The notes beneath the pieces were generated by a model, which saw nothing but the letters and a program-made list of their open reading frames with translations, did no database searches and was not told the origin of the DNA. Position numbers and translations under genes: made by a program. From JBAXAM01 sp964565935 (lineage in GTDB: Bacteria; Pseudomonadota; Gammaproteobacteria; UBA9339): DNA of 61,031 nt. Below are positions 1 through 11,200 of the stretch, in pieces. The stretch spans positions 1 to 61,031 of the forward strand of contig CAZMGW010000003.1 of the NCBI GenBank assembly GCA_964565935.1, read 5' to 3'. Each line of letters begins with the position of its first letter. Within the stretch, counting starts at the first letter, position 1.

Positions 1-28
1 GCGCGTCTACCAGTTCCGCCACCCCGGC
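1..28 (-). tRNA. tRNA-Leu, 5' part, cut by the window edge
   Basis: Read on the minus strand from position 28, the sequence begins GCCGGGGTGGCGGAACTGG and continues TAGACGCGC. This is the acceptor strand and D-arm of a class II leucine tRNA. The anticodon lies outside the window, so the isoacceptor cannot be given. It is co-directional with rseP and lies 54 bases after it. Confidence 0.85.
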
Positions 29-82
29 ATTAACTGCGACATTTAAACAAAAAAACAAACTTTGTACAAGGTGGATTTTTTC

Positions 83-1444
83 TTAAAAAAACCTCATCAA
101 GTCATTGATCGTTACTTGCAAAAATAATGTAACCATCAGGATAATTCCTAAGCGTAAAATCAACGTTTGTATCCGTATTGATATTGGGCGATGGGTAATG
201 GCTTCAATGAGCAGCAAAATAACATAGCCGCCATCTAGGCCGGGTAGCGGTAATAGATTAATTAATGCAATCGATAAGCTAATTATTGCCAAGAACCCCA
301 AAAACATCGTAAAACCCTGTCCAAGTGCTTGCCCAGAGGCCGCAAAAATAGAAATTGGACCGCCTAAAACACGAAAAGAAAGTTTGCCGGTAAACAGTTT
401 GTCAAAAATAATCTTATTTAAATCAACAAACAACCCAGTTTTATGCCAAGCCTTACTAAAAGCTGGCCACATAGTATATTTATATTCACGCAGCATTTGA
501 TCAGGCCACGCTATTGGTAGTGAGCCAACACCTAAAAAGCCAACTTTTTTCCATTTAGGACCAAATTTCCAGCCAGTTGTAGTGGTCAAATTGATGGTCT
601 TGCCATCGCGCTTAAGTAATAAATTAATTTGTTTTTCAGGAGATTTTTTAATTAAATCAATGAAGTCTTCCCAGTTGTTAACTGGTTGTCCATCAATCGA
701 AATAATCCGATCGTTTTTTTGTAATCCGGATTTTGAAGCTGGTGAGTTCCAAGAAATGTTATTTATAATTGGCGGTACTGGTGGCGTATAGCGAACTATT
801 CCAAAATCCTTTAAGGGGTTGGGTTCATACGAATCGATATTCCAATTGATTAAATTAAGTTGATAATTTTTTGTCTCAAGTTTTGGTGAAGATTGCGTGG
901 TTATGCTTAAATAATCGGTATTTCCAAGACGGGCAAGCATTGCAATAATAACTTCTTCCCAGTTGTTTGTTTTGTGTTTGTCAATTGTGATTATCTTTTC
1001 ACCGCTTCGCATATTAGCATGGCTTGCAATTGAATTTGGTATGATCTTGCCAATAATGGGCTTGGGTAATTTAAAGCCAATCAAAAACATCAACCAAAGG
1101 GCAAAAAATGCAAAAATAATATTAGCCATGGGGCCTGCTAAGATAATGGCCATACGTTGTAATATTGGTTTGTGATCAAACGCAAGGTGTTGATTAGGCG
1201 ATGAAATTTTGGTTTCTCGAGTATCTAAAAGCTTGACATAACCGCCCAATAGGATTGGCGCTAGTGCATATTTAGTGCCACTTTTTTTGTTTTTCCAAGT
1301 ATAAAACGGTTTGCCGAAACCAATGGAAAAACGTTCTACTTTAACTTTGAATAAACGAGCGACTAAAAAATGACCAGATTCATGAATTAATACCAGAACA
1401 AGAACGGCAAAAAGAAAGGAAAAAGTGTATGTTAATATAGGCAT
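83..1444 (-). CDS. rseP: RseP family site-2 intramembrane zinc metalloprotease
   Basis: RseP cleaves anti-sigma factor RseA within the inner membrane during the sigma-E envelope stress response and also removes signal-peptide remnants. The first membrane segment carries the zinc motif HESGH at residues 21-25. PDZ-type sequence lies between the membrane segments, and the second active-site motif LDGG is near residue 403, in the context PLPGLDGG. The length of 453 residues matches the family (about 450). The usual neighbours dxr and bamA are absent: an OmpA-type lipoprotein lies upstream on the same strand and a tRNA downstream. No clear Shine-Dalgarno precedes the ATG. An 8-bp perfect hairpin lies in the 50-base gap before it. 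Confidence 0.97.
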   Translation of the reverse strand: MPILTYTFSFLFAVLVLVLIHESGHFLVARLFKVKVERFSIGFGKPFYTWKNKKSGTKYALAPILLGGYVKLLDTRETKISSPNQHLAFDHKPILQRMAIILAGPMANIIFAFFALWLMFLIGFKLPKPIIGKIIPNSIASHANMRSGEKIITIDKHKTNNWEEVIIAMLARLGNTDYLSITTQSSPKLETKNYQLNLINWNIDSYEPNPLKDFGIVRYTPPVPPIINNISWNSPASKSGLQKNDRIISIDGQPVNNWEDFIDLIKKSPEKQINLLLKRDGKTINLTTTTGWKFGPKWKKVGFLGVGSLPIAWPDQMLREYKYTMWPAFSKAWHKTGLFVDLNKIIFDKLFTGKLSFRVLGGPISIFAASGQALGQGFTMFLGFLAIISLSIALINLLPLPGLDGGYVILLLIEAITHRPISIRIQTLILRLGIILMVTLFLQVTINDLMRFF

Positions 1445-1453
1445 GACAAATAT

Positions 1454-1477
1454 AATGGCGACCTCGCGATCGCCATT
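1454..1477. terminator. Hairpin between the OmpA-type lipoprotein gene and rseP
   Basis: AATGGCGA (1454-1461) and TCGCCATT (1470-1477) form a perfect 8-bp stem around an 8-base loop. On the minus strand the stem is followed by a short ATATTTGT run. It lies between the lipoprotein stop and the rseP start, so it could terminate or attenuate transcription into rseP. The T-tract is poor, so the terminator call is tentative. Confidence 0.4.
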
Positions 1478-1494
1478 AATGATTGTTTAAACAG

Positions 1495-2160
1495 CTAGTT
1501 AGATAGCTGGTGAATTGTAATTTCAACGCGGCGATTTCTCGCTTGTCCTTCTCTGGTCGCATTATTTGCAATCGGATAACGTGCGCCATAACCAACTGCC
1601 ATTAGGCGATTTGGATCAATTTTTTGTGCAATCAAGTAGTCAGCGACAGTACGAGCGCGTTGTTCTGATAGCTCTTGATTGTGCATTGCGTTGCCGGTGT
1701 TTGAAGCAAAACCAGCGACCTTGACAGTAGTGTTGTTGAATTTATTCAAAACAATTGCTACTGAATTCAATGTGTTATAAAAATTAGACCTTATATCCGA
1801 ACGATCGTTCTCAAAAGTTATGTCGCCGGGCATGATCAAACGAATATCTTTACCAACGCGAGCTATTTGCACGCCAGTGCCTTGCAATTGCGCTCTGAGC
1901 TCTTCATTTTGGCGATCCATATAATTGCCGGTTACACCCCCAACCGCAGCGCCGATACCAGCACCAATTAAGGTACTAGCAGTATTACCGCCTATTAATT
2001 GTCCAGCTAAAGCGCCACCAAGCGCCCCAACACCAGTTCCGATAGCTGTTCTACTAACTTGAGTTTCCCCAGTATAAGGATTAATGCTGGTACAACCACT
2101 TAACAAGCTGGTTAACACCAAGCTAATAACTAATAAAGCACTACGTAATTTCATATTCAC
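1495..2160 (-). CDS. OmpA-family lipoprotein with glycine zipper (YiaD-like)
   Basis: This is a predicted outer-membrane lipoprotein that binds peptidoglycan. A signal peptide ends in a lipobox, LLSGC, with the lipidated cysteine near residue 23. Residues about 40-80 are a glycine-zipper stretch rich in GA/GG pairs. The C-terminal half is an OmpA-like peptidoglycan-binding domain, with the family pattern NxxLSExRAxxVxxYL and a final RNRRVEI block. At 221 residues it matches YiaD-type proteins. A good ribosome site (GAGGTG) precedes the ATG. The family is common in gammaproteobacteria, and a precise role cannot be read from the sequence. Confidence 0.92.
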   Translation of the reverse strand: MNMKLRSALLVISLVLTSLLSGCTSINPYTGETQVSRTAIGTGVGALGGALAGQLIGGNTASTLIGAGIGAAVGGVTGNYMDRQNEELRAQLQGTGVQIARVGKDIRLIMPGDITFENDRSDIRSNFYNTLNSVAIVLNKFNNTTVKVAGFASNTGNAMHNQELSEQRARTVADYLIAQKIDPNRLMAVGYGARYPIANNATREGQARNRRVEITIHQLSN

Positions 2161-2342
2161 CTCTTAATTTAAATAGTAAGTCGATTACAGTTTAGCAAAA
2201 AATAACGCAGTTTGGCAATTAAGCTTAAAAAAATGAAAAATAAATTGAAAAAGGCTGTTACCAAAAAACAAAAAACATGATACGATCGCGCCAGAATGAA
2301 AGGTCGTTTTTTATCTAAATAGTTTTTTCTCCGGATGTTCAG

Positions 2343-2519
2343 ATGTTCCAACAACTTGTTGGTATCAATGCTGTGATTTTCTATACGCTGACTGTTTTTA
2401 GTTGGGCGGATATGGAAGGGGTTGATAGTGATGCTGCTGTGTTTACGGTTGATACGATGTTTGCCGTATTCGCAATATTTTTTAGTCAGGTTCTTCATAA
2501 CTTTACAACTAATAAATAA
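2343..2519 (+). pseudogene. Remnant of a sugar-porter (MFS) transporter gene
   Basis: This 58-codon open stretch encodes MFQQLVGINAVIFYTLTVF, which matches the conserved start of the seventh helix of sugar-porter-family MFS transporters (XylE/GLUT-like FQQxxGINxxxYYxxxxF). It then runs into a short hydrophobic tail and stops. Only a few codons upstream stay open (from about 2319, after a TAA). The rest of a roughly 450-residue transporter is missing, so this is a decayed or internally deleted gene. It ends 9 bases before the UhpC-like gene. The family assignment rests on a single motif block, but that block is highly characteristic. Confidence 0.6.
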
Positions 2520-2528
2520 GGGGAAATA

Positions 2529-3875
2529 ATGAAAATAATCAAGCAAATCTTGAATTTTTTTAAAGCACCACCGCATATTGATAAAATTACTGACCCCAGT
2601 GTAATCGACAAAACTTACCGCTATTGGCGAATTAGAACGATGTACGCCATGTACATTGGATACGCCGGTTTTTATCTAACCCGCAAGAGCTTTACGTTTG
2701 TTATTCCCCAGATGATTCATGATCTGCATTTTACCAAATCTCAAATAGGTTTATTAGGAAGTGTTTTTTATATTACCTATGGAGTAAGTAAATTTATTAG
2801 CGGTATGATATCGGATAAGTCAAACCCTCGTTATTTTATGGCTGTTGGTTTAATTCTCACGGGTATAGCAAATATATTTTTTGGGTTTTCTTCTTCCCTC
2901 ATGTGCTTAACGTTGTTTTGGTTAATCAATGGTTTTTTCCAAGGTTGGGGGTGGCCTCCTTGTGCTCGTTTGTTAACCCACTGGTATTCCAGATCTGAAC
3001 GCGGTAGGTGGTGGGGTGTTTGGAATACGGCGCATAATGTTGGTGGGGCTCTTATTCCAATTGTTGTTGCTGGCAGCGTTGCTATTTCTGGTAATTGGCG
3101 TATGGCCATGTTTGTGCCTGGAGTAACTGTTGTTCTTATTGCTTTATTTGTAATTAATCGCTTAAGGGGAATTCCAGAGGCCCAAGGGTTGCCACCAATT
3201 GAAAAATATAGAAATGATTATGCGGGTGGAGAAAAAGAAGATAAGCAAACGGCGAAGAAACCGATGTTGGAGCTGTTTTTTACTTATGTGTTAAAAAATA
3301 AGTACCTTTGGATTTTGGCATTTTCCTACGCTTTGGTGTATGTGGTACGAACTGCTGTAAATGATTGGGGTTCGGTTTATTTAACTGAGCATGGTTATTC
3401 GTTAATGAAAGCCAATACTTGTATGTCGTTTTTTGAAATTGGCGGATTCTTTGGAAGTTTAGTTGCCGGTTGGTGCTCAGATAAAGTATTTCGCGGCATG
3501 AGGGGTCAAACGAACGTTTTGTTTTGTATAGGAATTATTGCCTTATTAATGGCTTTTTGGTTGGTACCAGGAAAACTTTTCATTTTCCACGCTTCAATTA
3601 TGGCGGGAATAGGATTTTTTGTTTTTGGCCCGCAAATGCTGATTTGTACAGCTGCTGCTGAATTATCACATCGTGAAGCTTCTGGAACGTCAACAGGGTT
3701 TGTTAGTTTATTCGCCTATCTTGGCGCGGCTTTATCTGGGTATCCAGTAGGAGTGGTAATAAACAACTTTAGTTGGGAGGGTTTCTTTATTGTTATAGGC
3801 GGATGTGCTGTATTGTCAATTCTTTTGCTTATACCCCTATGGAATGCTGCCGGTTATAAGACAGTTAAAGAATGA
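2529..3875 (+). CDS. UhpC-like organophosphate:phosphate antiporter, MFS
   Basis: This is a 448-residue, 12-helix major facilitator of the organophosphate:inorganic phosphate antiporter family (UhpC/UhpT/GlpT). Such proteins import or sense sugar phosphates. Family features visible are an N-terminal YRYWRIRTMYAMYIGYAGFY block, FTKSQIGLLGSVFYITYGVSK with FISGMISDK after it, and NGFFQGWGWPPCARLLTHWY in helix 4. The last is typical of UhpC-type members. No uhpA or uhpB two-component genes are adjacent, so a transport role is more likely than sensing. The substrate is not readable. Intracellular bacteria use such proteins to take host sugar phosphates (inference). Ribosome site AGGGGAAA; the 3' end overlaps rlmD by 4 bases. 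Confidence 0.92.
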   Translation: MKIIKQILNFFKAPPHIDKITDPSVIDKTYRYWRIRTMYAMYIGYAGFYLTRKSFTFVIPQMIHDLHFTKSQIGLLGSVFYITYGVSKFISGMISDKSNPRYFMAVGLILTGIANIFFGFSSSLMCLTLFWLINGFFQGWGWPPCARLLTHWYSRSERGRWWGVWNTAHNVGGALIPIVVAGSVAISGNWRMAMFVPGVTVVLIALFVINRLRGIPEAQGLPPIEKYRNDYAGGEKEDKQTAKKPMLELFFTYVLKNKYLWILAFSYALVYVVRTAVNDWGSVYLTEHGYSLMKANTCMSFFEIGGFFGSLVAGWCSDKVFRGMRGQTNVLFCIGIIALLMAFWLVPGKLFIFHASIMAGIGFFVFGPQMLICTAAAELSHREASGTSTGFVSLFAYLGAALSGYPVGVVINNFSWEGFFIVIGGCAVLSILLLIPLWNAAGYKTVKE

Positions 3876-5191
3876 CAGAGAATCAGGTCATAAAAGAAAT
3901 TCATGTGGAGTCATTGAGTCACGATGGGCGTGGGGTTGCGCATATTGACGGCAAAACTATATTTTTAGAAAATGCGTTGCCAGATGAAAAAGTGAGTTTT
4001 GTTTATACTCGTCGTCATAATAAATTCGATGAGGCGAAGGTTGTGGAGATCCTAAATCCATCTCCTGATCGCCTCATTCCTAAGTGTCCTCATTTCAATA
4101 TTTGCGGTGGTTGCAGTTTGCAACACCTCAATCACGTCAAACAACTTTCTTTCAAAACAAACTCCTTCCAAGAACAAATGAAGCATTTTGGCAACTTGGA
4201 TGCCATAAAAATTTTGCCACCAATTGTTGGTCCAGTCTGGGGCTACCGTAGTCGGGCTCGGCTTTCAGTAAAATATGTGCAAAAAAAACAAAAAGTGCTC
4301 GTCGGGTTTCATGAAAAAAATGGCAGATATGTGGCTGATATTACCGAATGTCCGATTTTACATCCGACAGTCGGTGAGAAAATTTTAGCTTTGAGTAAAT
4401 TAGTTGAGCAGCTTTCTATTTACAATCAAATTCCACAGGTTGAAATAGCTTGTGGTGACGATGTTACCGTGCTTTTGTTTCGGCATTTGCAACAGTTTTC
4501 TGATAAAGATATCGATCTTTTGCAAAAATTTGGTGGCGAACATAATTTTCAAATTTATGTGCAAGCGGGCGGGGTGGAAACAGTTCAGCCCCTTGTATCA
4601 AACCAAGAGCCCATTCCATTAAGCTACAAACTCTCAGCGCAAAATATTGAGATGATTTTCTCTCCAGTAGACTTCACTCAAATAAATCAAAACATAAACC
4701 AACAGATGGTTGCTTATGTGCTTGAATTGTTGGAGTTACAACCAAGCGACAAAATTCTTGATTTGTTCTGCGGTATTGGCAATTTCACTCTGCCGATTGC
4801 AACAAAGTGTGCTGAAATTGTTGGGGTCGAGGGTAGTAAAAACGCAATCGTCCGGGCCAAACAAAATGCCGAGCACAACAAGATCAAAAATGCGGAATTC
4901 TACTGCGCAGATTTGACCAAGGAGCTAACTGCACTCCCCTGGGCGCAACAAAAATACGATAAGATTTTACTTGATCCACCGCGTACTGGCGCGCAAGGAA
5001 TTTGTTCGCAAATTAAAAAATTTGGCGCCCAAAAAATAATTTATATTTCCTGCAATCATGCAACTCTTGCGCGTGATACCAAAGAATTAGTCGGCAATGG
5101 CTATAAATTGAAGAGCGCAAAAATAGTTGATATGTTTCCGCACACTAGCCATATGGAAATAATCACGAGTTTTGTGCGCAAGCAAAATTAG
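3872..5191 (+). CDS. rlmD: 23S rRNA (uracil-5-)-methyltransferase RlmD (RumA family)
   Basis: The enzyme makes 5-methyluridine in 23S rRNA (U1939 in E. coli) using S-adenosylmethionine. An N-terminal TRAM domain (about residues 5-60) is followed by an iron-sulphur cysteine set in CPHFNICGGC, with a further cysteine later. The SAM motif DLFCGIGNF lies near residue 298. The C-terminal DPPRTGAQG and YISCNHATLARD blocks carry the catalytic cysteine. The length of 439 residues fits E. coli RlmD (433). It overlaps the stop of the upstream antiporter (ATGA), so the two are probably co-transcribed, and it is convergent with the giant gene. Confidence 0.95.
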   Translation: MTENQVIKEIHVESLSHDGRGVAHIDGKTIFLENALPDEKVSFVYTRRHNKFDEAKVVEILNPSPDRLIPKCPHFNICGGCSLQHLNHVKQLSFKTNSFQEQMKHFGNLDAIKILPPIVGPVWGYRSRARLSVKYVQKKQKVLVGFHEKNGRYVADITECPILHPTVGEKILALSKLVEQLSIYNQIPQVEIACGDDVTVLLFRHLQQFSDKDIDLLQKFGGEHNFQIYVQAGGVETVQPLVSNQEPIPLSYKLSAQNIEMIFSPVDFTQINQNINQQMVAYVLELLELQPSDKILDLFCGIGNFTLPIATKCAEIVGVEGSKNAIVRAKQNAEHNKIKNAEFYCADLTKELTALPWAQQKYDKILLDPPRTGAQGICSQIKKFGAQKIIYISCNHATLARDTKELVGNGYKLKSAKIVDMFPHTSHMEIITSFVRKQN

Positions 5192-5217
5192 GTTCCCGTC
5201 CGGTTTGTAACACAGCG

Positions 5218-8200
5218 CTAAATTTCGATCTCCACTTGTGTCACGGATAGTGCATTCCCGGTTTTTATTACCTGAGGAAATAGCCGTCCAGGCAGGTCTG
5301 CATATTCATCAGCGCTTGGCAGGTGACATTCCTGATAAACCGGACGCCATGCTTCGATTTTTACTTGAGCATCTTGCAAAGATACGCGCCAATTCTCACT
5401 CTCACGCAAGCTTGCTTGGGTTAGAAAATATTGGTATTCACTATCGATGATATTACCCAGTATTGTTACGAATAATGCGTCCTGTGATTTTTTATCTTCA
5501 ACTCCATCCGCTTCTATTCTTTTGTATATTTTATTTAAGTCAGCGAAAGTATTTTGCTTATTTTTTTGGTAGGCTACTAATATCTTTCGCGCACTTTCTT
5601 TTCCACCAACACGTTGAAGTGCCTCGCCCATTTCGGATCCCAGTGCGATTTCTAAATCAATTCTGCTTAACATATCAGCGACTTGTTTTTCATATATTGT
5701 ATTGTCGTACCTAGCATGGTCTAGTTTTAGAGCATCGTGTAAACTTTCGAGCAACTGGGTGGTTATAGGGTTGCCAGTAAACTGTTTTCTTTGGTTGAGT
5801 TCTATTTGCTCCTCTGTACTATGGAAAACAAAAGATGGTGTATCATCCATGCTTGCTATCATCGCCTCAAGTCTTTTCACCCTGTCATACGTTATAAAGT
5901 CTTTGTAGATATCTTCTGAATCTTTTAACACCTTCTGCCATTCTTGACTTTCTGTAAACATTTTTACTCTGTCATAGGCAGTGGTAGGTTTTTGGTACAG
6001 ATCATCCTGCAGAATATCAAGCCTTCTTAATCTATTAACTATGGCCGCAGCTTTTAACATCCCTTCGGTTTGTGTCCAGCCACAATTGCCTATGGTTTGT
6101 CCAGGCATAGGAATGAGAATATGTCCTGGAATATTACTGTCGGAGTCTTCTCTCAGTAAGCTATAAATTTTGGTCCGCGTGTCTGTTTGTGAGTGCGGTT
6201 CTTTCATCCAATCAATGGCAGCTATAACTTGAGGTAGATCTCTAATTATTTTAAACACTTTAATGCCTGGTTTTTCTCCTGATTCATCTCCTCCTCTATT
6301 GATCCAGAACAATAACTTTCCATCTGTTAGTATCGATTCTGCATGGCTGTCTGAGGTGGTGAATAGAGTTGTAATATTTATTGCCTGATATTGTCCAGGT
6401 GCTAGTTTTGTGGTGTCTATATCTTTAGCCATCCCAAAGTTATTTATAATATTGGCAATTTGATAAACTTCGTCGCTTTTGACAAAAAGTTGATATGCGG
6501 CAAATGATTTTTTAAATTCGTATAACATCAAATTGCCGTTTGATCCTTCTCCTTCTAAAGATTTTGCTTCATTATAACCAGCGGCGTTAATGAATTTATT
6601 AATCGCTGCTATTTCTTGTGGTTCAAGCTCGACTGGTGTTATTGGTGTTGCTGCAATAGCTTGTAACTTGGTGAGTACCCCGTCGTATATACTTTGTGGT
6701 ATCCCTTTTTCAAAAGTATAAGCAGGTGCTATTTCTATGCGATCTTTTCCGTCTATTTTACCATAAGCTTTACCCCCATCTAAGGATAATACGAACTCAT
6801 GAGGTATGGATACGGAAGTAAAGGTTGGAGTTAAGCGATACTCGTGTTCGGTATAAAGTTTAAATACATTTTTTTCTAGATCAAATGCGTGCGTAGCCAT
6901 GATGGCGTATTGTGCTTTGGCAGCCGAGCGATAAAATAGCTCATATTGTTTATTTGTGTTTTGGCGTGGGAGTTCTATTGCTGATAATGGAGTAGATCTT
7001 GCTGTGCTCTCAGCATTCCACCAGTAGCTATTAATAGTCTGGTCGGCGGGTTTAAACTGCTTAAGGCCATAAGCTATGTGACTATCTGGGTAGGTTTGCG
7101 CCACATATTTATAGTATGGCGGCGTAAATCCTGACAAACCATCGTCATGTGGCTCATCTGTTGTTTCAGGGATTCCACCATCTATTCGCTCTAAATATTG
7201 GTCGAGGCCTACAGTAAGCTCAGGATATTCTTTTTTAAGAGCCTGAACCAATTCACCGCGCAATTCTGCATAATTTGTCCTCCCTTCAGTTATTTTGCTC
7301 CATGTCTTTAAGATGAATTCATTGCATTTTATGGCGTTTATAGCTTGATCCCGGTTCATGAGATTAAAATATTTTAAAACGTCAGTTAATGGTTGTGATC
7401 TCATTCTCTCAGTTTTTTCTGCTTCTGATAGCTCTCGCATGTGAGACTCTATGCTCTCACCAAAAAGTTCTCGATTAAATATGGAAATAATTTCTCCGGG
7501 ATGTCCATTCCTTGCGACCCTGCCATAAATTTGCATCTTAGTGCTAAAGGTAATGTTGGTGCAAAGGTTGATTCCTAAAAAACCATCTTTATGTTCAGTA
7601 TAGAAATCCGTACCACGACCAAGCATAGGCGTGGTTACGGTGAGGTAACCATCTTTACCAGCGTTATCGAGGATTTCTCTTACAGTTCTAGCAGTATCTT
7701 TCTGCGATGCGGCATATAATTGTGAATTGGTTCGATGATCACGCATTTCCTGATAAACTTGTTCTGCTTCTTTTGTTGATTCAGCAAAAATGATGACTGG
7801 CCTGTCAACGGGAAGAGTTTTTAAAATATCATGGGCTTTTTGATATTGTTCCTCTTTGTTTTTTGCTTCTTCTTGGCTAACTTTTTTTCTATCCGCATCA
7901 TGTCGTGGCAGATTAAAAGTAAGCATCTTATTTGTAACTCTAAATTCTCCGATTTCTTCTTTGCTTCCAGCTGTGCCAGTCATACCGATAATTCTCCCCC
8001 CGCTTAATCTATAGTAATCAAAAAAGTTTTTGGGGCTGATATTAAAAATAGTGGAGGAGGGAATGGAAACATCGAATCGTTGTTTTAATTCCGGGTGTTG
8101 TTGTTCTAGCAAAAGGTGTACAAAAGGTTGTACCCCATCGCCAAATACTGTTCCTCTGCTTGGCTGGTCTTTGATGATGGGTGTGACTTGCAGTAACGCC

Positions 8201-11200
8201 TTCTCGTTTGCGATATTTTCTTTGAGGATAACATAGTCAACTCCTTCGACCAGCTGTTTTGCTATCACAACAGCGGAAAGTAATTTATCAAACAATTGAT
8301 CTGCATGCTTATTGGTTTTAGATAAGGCGCGATGTAGGGCATGGAGCTTTGGTGCCCGTGGATCTTTGCTGTTCTTCAAATCATTAAGCTGGGCTAAACT
8401 TAGTGGATATTTATACGATGAATCATAGAGCAGAAATTGGTATGCCAAATACAGCCTTAGATTTTTGACATCATCTTGTCTAGAAAGATTTTCATTTTCA
8501 AAGATTGGAGTTTTAGAAAATTCTATGATGTAATCAAATAAGGCTCTCGTTTCTTTCTGAGTGGTTTTAATTAATGAAGTCGCTAGTTTAAAATTGATTC
8601 CGGATGTTAAAACAAAATCAACCTCATCGCCAATCAAGCTAACGTCGGTATTTAACCCTATATCGATTTTATCGCTGTAAAACTCTCTATTTGCTCTGAA
8701 GAGCGCCAAATCCGAGGCAACTGCATAGTTAATTCCACCTTTCTCGTAGGCGCTAATTTCTGATGCAGCGGTTATGATGCTGCGAGATACGGTTAGTCCT
8801 AGATTTTGATAAAACAAAGCAAATTCTTGACGATCTTTTCTGGCTAATTCTTGGCTCGACGTTACCACATCAACAGTTTGTCCTGTGAAACACAAATATG
8901 CGGCTTGCAGCGCCGCAATTAAACTTTTGCCTTCTCCAGTAGCAATCTCTTGGATAGTATGATTAGAATTAATGACACTCAAAAGCACACTAAGTATTTG
9001 TGTGTCTCGAGGAAACATACCCGTGCTTCTGTATAATGTTTCAAAAGCAAGAGCGATGTATTCTAAATCAACTTGCTCTATCTCTTCTTTTGCATGTTCC
9101 TTTAGCAGCGTGCGTCGACGTTTTAATTCAATAGCCTTCGCCCTGATCGCATTAATATTTAAAGCGCTATAAGTTTTAGCCTTTGCCATTACTTGTGTAA
9201 AAAGGTCATGTAACTTCCGTTGTTCTGCCGCATAAATCTCCCTTCCCTCATCATTATCCGTATTTTTACCTCGCATTTCTTTAATCTTTGAAGTAACCCT
9301 AGCTTCGTCATATTCAAATCTTTCTGTGTGATACTCAGAAAAGATGGCTTGCGCTGCTTCCGGGTGATCGATATGATTAAAAACTTCATTAATCCTGTCT
9401 TGTTTCGGGACGTTATCTATTAGCAAGTAAGAGCTAATTAATTTTGCATAACCCATATCGTTTTTCATGATTCGTTTTACTAGTAACGAATACCGATCTT
9501 TGGTGATGTCGCTACCTAATTTCAATGCTATGCCCATCAAGATCTCAATTTTTTTGATTTCTTTTATGGCTAACAAGGTTTTGAAATTATCGCCCAAAAC
9601 CTCAGCTAGTCTTTCTATGTCTGCTGGCGAAATACGAAGCATAAAATCTACCAGTTCATCAATATTTTCGGCTTGGCCATCTATTACTGATAAAATAGGA
9701 ATAATTGAATAATTTGAATGCTCCAAACAATAGGTGGTGATTCTTTGAATATTAGGGCTGCTATATTTTGCATCTGCAAGGTGTTCGATGTGTCGATATA
9801 GCTCTTCAGGGCTAATACCGGTACCAGATTGCATAAAATGATCAGTTGCGATTTTAAATGCATCGAAGTGTTGTCCTATGATTTTATTTCCTGCGCTTTT
9901 TATCAGCGTAGGTAAGGTATGGCCCTTGGCTTGTAATGCTGTTTTATCTATCGAGTTAAGATAACGCAACACTTCACCTTGTGTGGGGTAGGGAATATTG
10001 GGTTGAGCTAATAAATGATCTAAGAACTCTTGTCGTTCACGCTGATCAATATATTTACTCAGTAATTTAGAAAGTTGATGATAGTTAAGCTCAATTTCTA
10101 AAAATTGCTCTTCCAGTTTCTTTTTGGGGTTAAATAAAAAGGTTAGTTTTTTTTGTTCCTCTTGTTTCCAATCTGTTTGATGTTGCGAAAAAACAGAGAA
10201 TATTGCAACGGCCACATCAAAGTGAATTTTTTGGATGAGCTCCTGATCTTCTAGATCTTTAGTAAAATTTATCTTGATAAAATCTTTGTCTTCTAAGATA
10301 TTTTTTCTTATATCACTAAAGCGTTTTGATTTTACTTCATCCGTCAGTGAAAGAGGGTGTGTCCCTGCTAATTCACTAAAATCAATTGTGGATTGCTCCA
10401 CAGCACGGACATTAGCATCATTAAATATTGTTTTTTTAGAGGAAGAGGGAATTTGCGATTGTTTTGCGGATTCTATCTTGGTGCTAATAGCATCAGGATG
10501 GTCCAAATCGTCTAATGTTATGATAGGGAAAGCACTAGCAACAATTTCACCCCCAGCATATGGTAATTGCGTGGTAGCAAAGCTATCAAGTAATTGATCT
10601 TTAAGAGAGGGGGTTAGTGTCCCTAGCTTTGAAAGCAGTGTTTTAATACGATCGGCATTTATCTCTTGTTCTCTTCCCAGGCTCGCGGCAAAAAATGACA
10701 GGTTCTCAGGATGTTTCCCTTGTTGAGTCAGCAGGTCATGGATCAATGGCTGGGTACCTAGGGTGTCTATGGGATCTGTTTCTTGAGAAGCAGCTGGTTT
10801 GAATAAATTACCGATAGCATTTGCGATAGCCCCGCCTCTTGCACGTAACTCATCGTATCCAGCTGTTGCGGATGGCTCATCGGCGGGTACAGAGCTCGAT
10901 GATATTGGTGTGGACAATAAAATTCTCAGCATTTGCGTAAAATGGCCGTTGTATTGCAGTAATATTTTGGCTTTCTCAATTGTGTCAGCAGCCAGAGTAG
11001 GATCGACTAATCCCAAAGCAACCACTTGAGCAAAGTTAAAGGACGGGTTTTCTTTGTAGATATTAATAAAGGCTTCAACCATTCTTTTATGCCGCGCTTC
11101 TTTGTCTTTAACCTCTGGGCTTTTATCAAGACTACCACCGATAACATCATATCGACGGATCACACGTGAAGGGCCATAATTAAGGTCTTGTTCGATGTCG

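Noticed and set aside
2169..2576. 135-codon open frame on the minus strand
   Set aside because: It overlaps the start of the antiporter gene, is rich in His, Lys and Phe without family features, and lies opposite the recognisable sugar-porter remnant.
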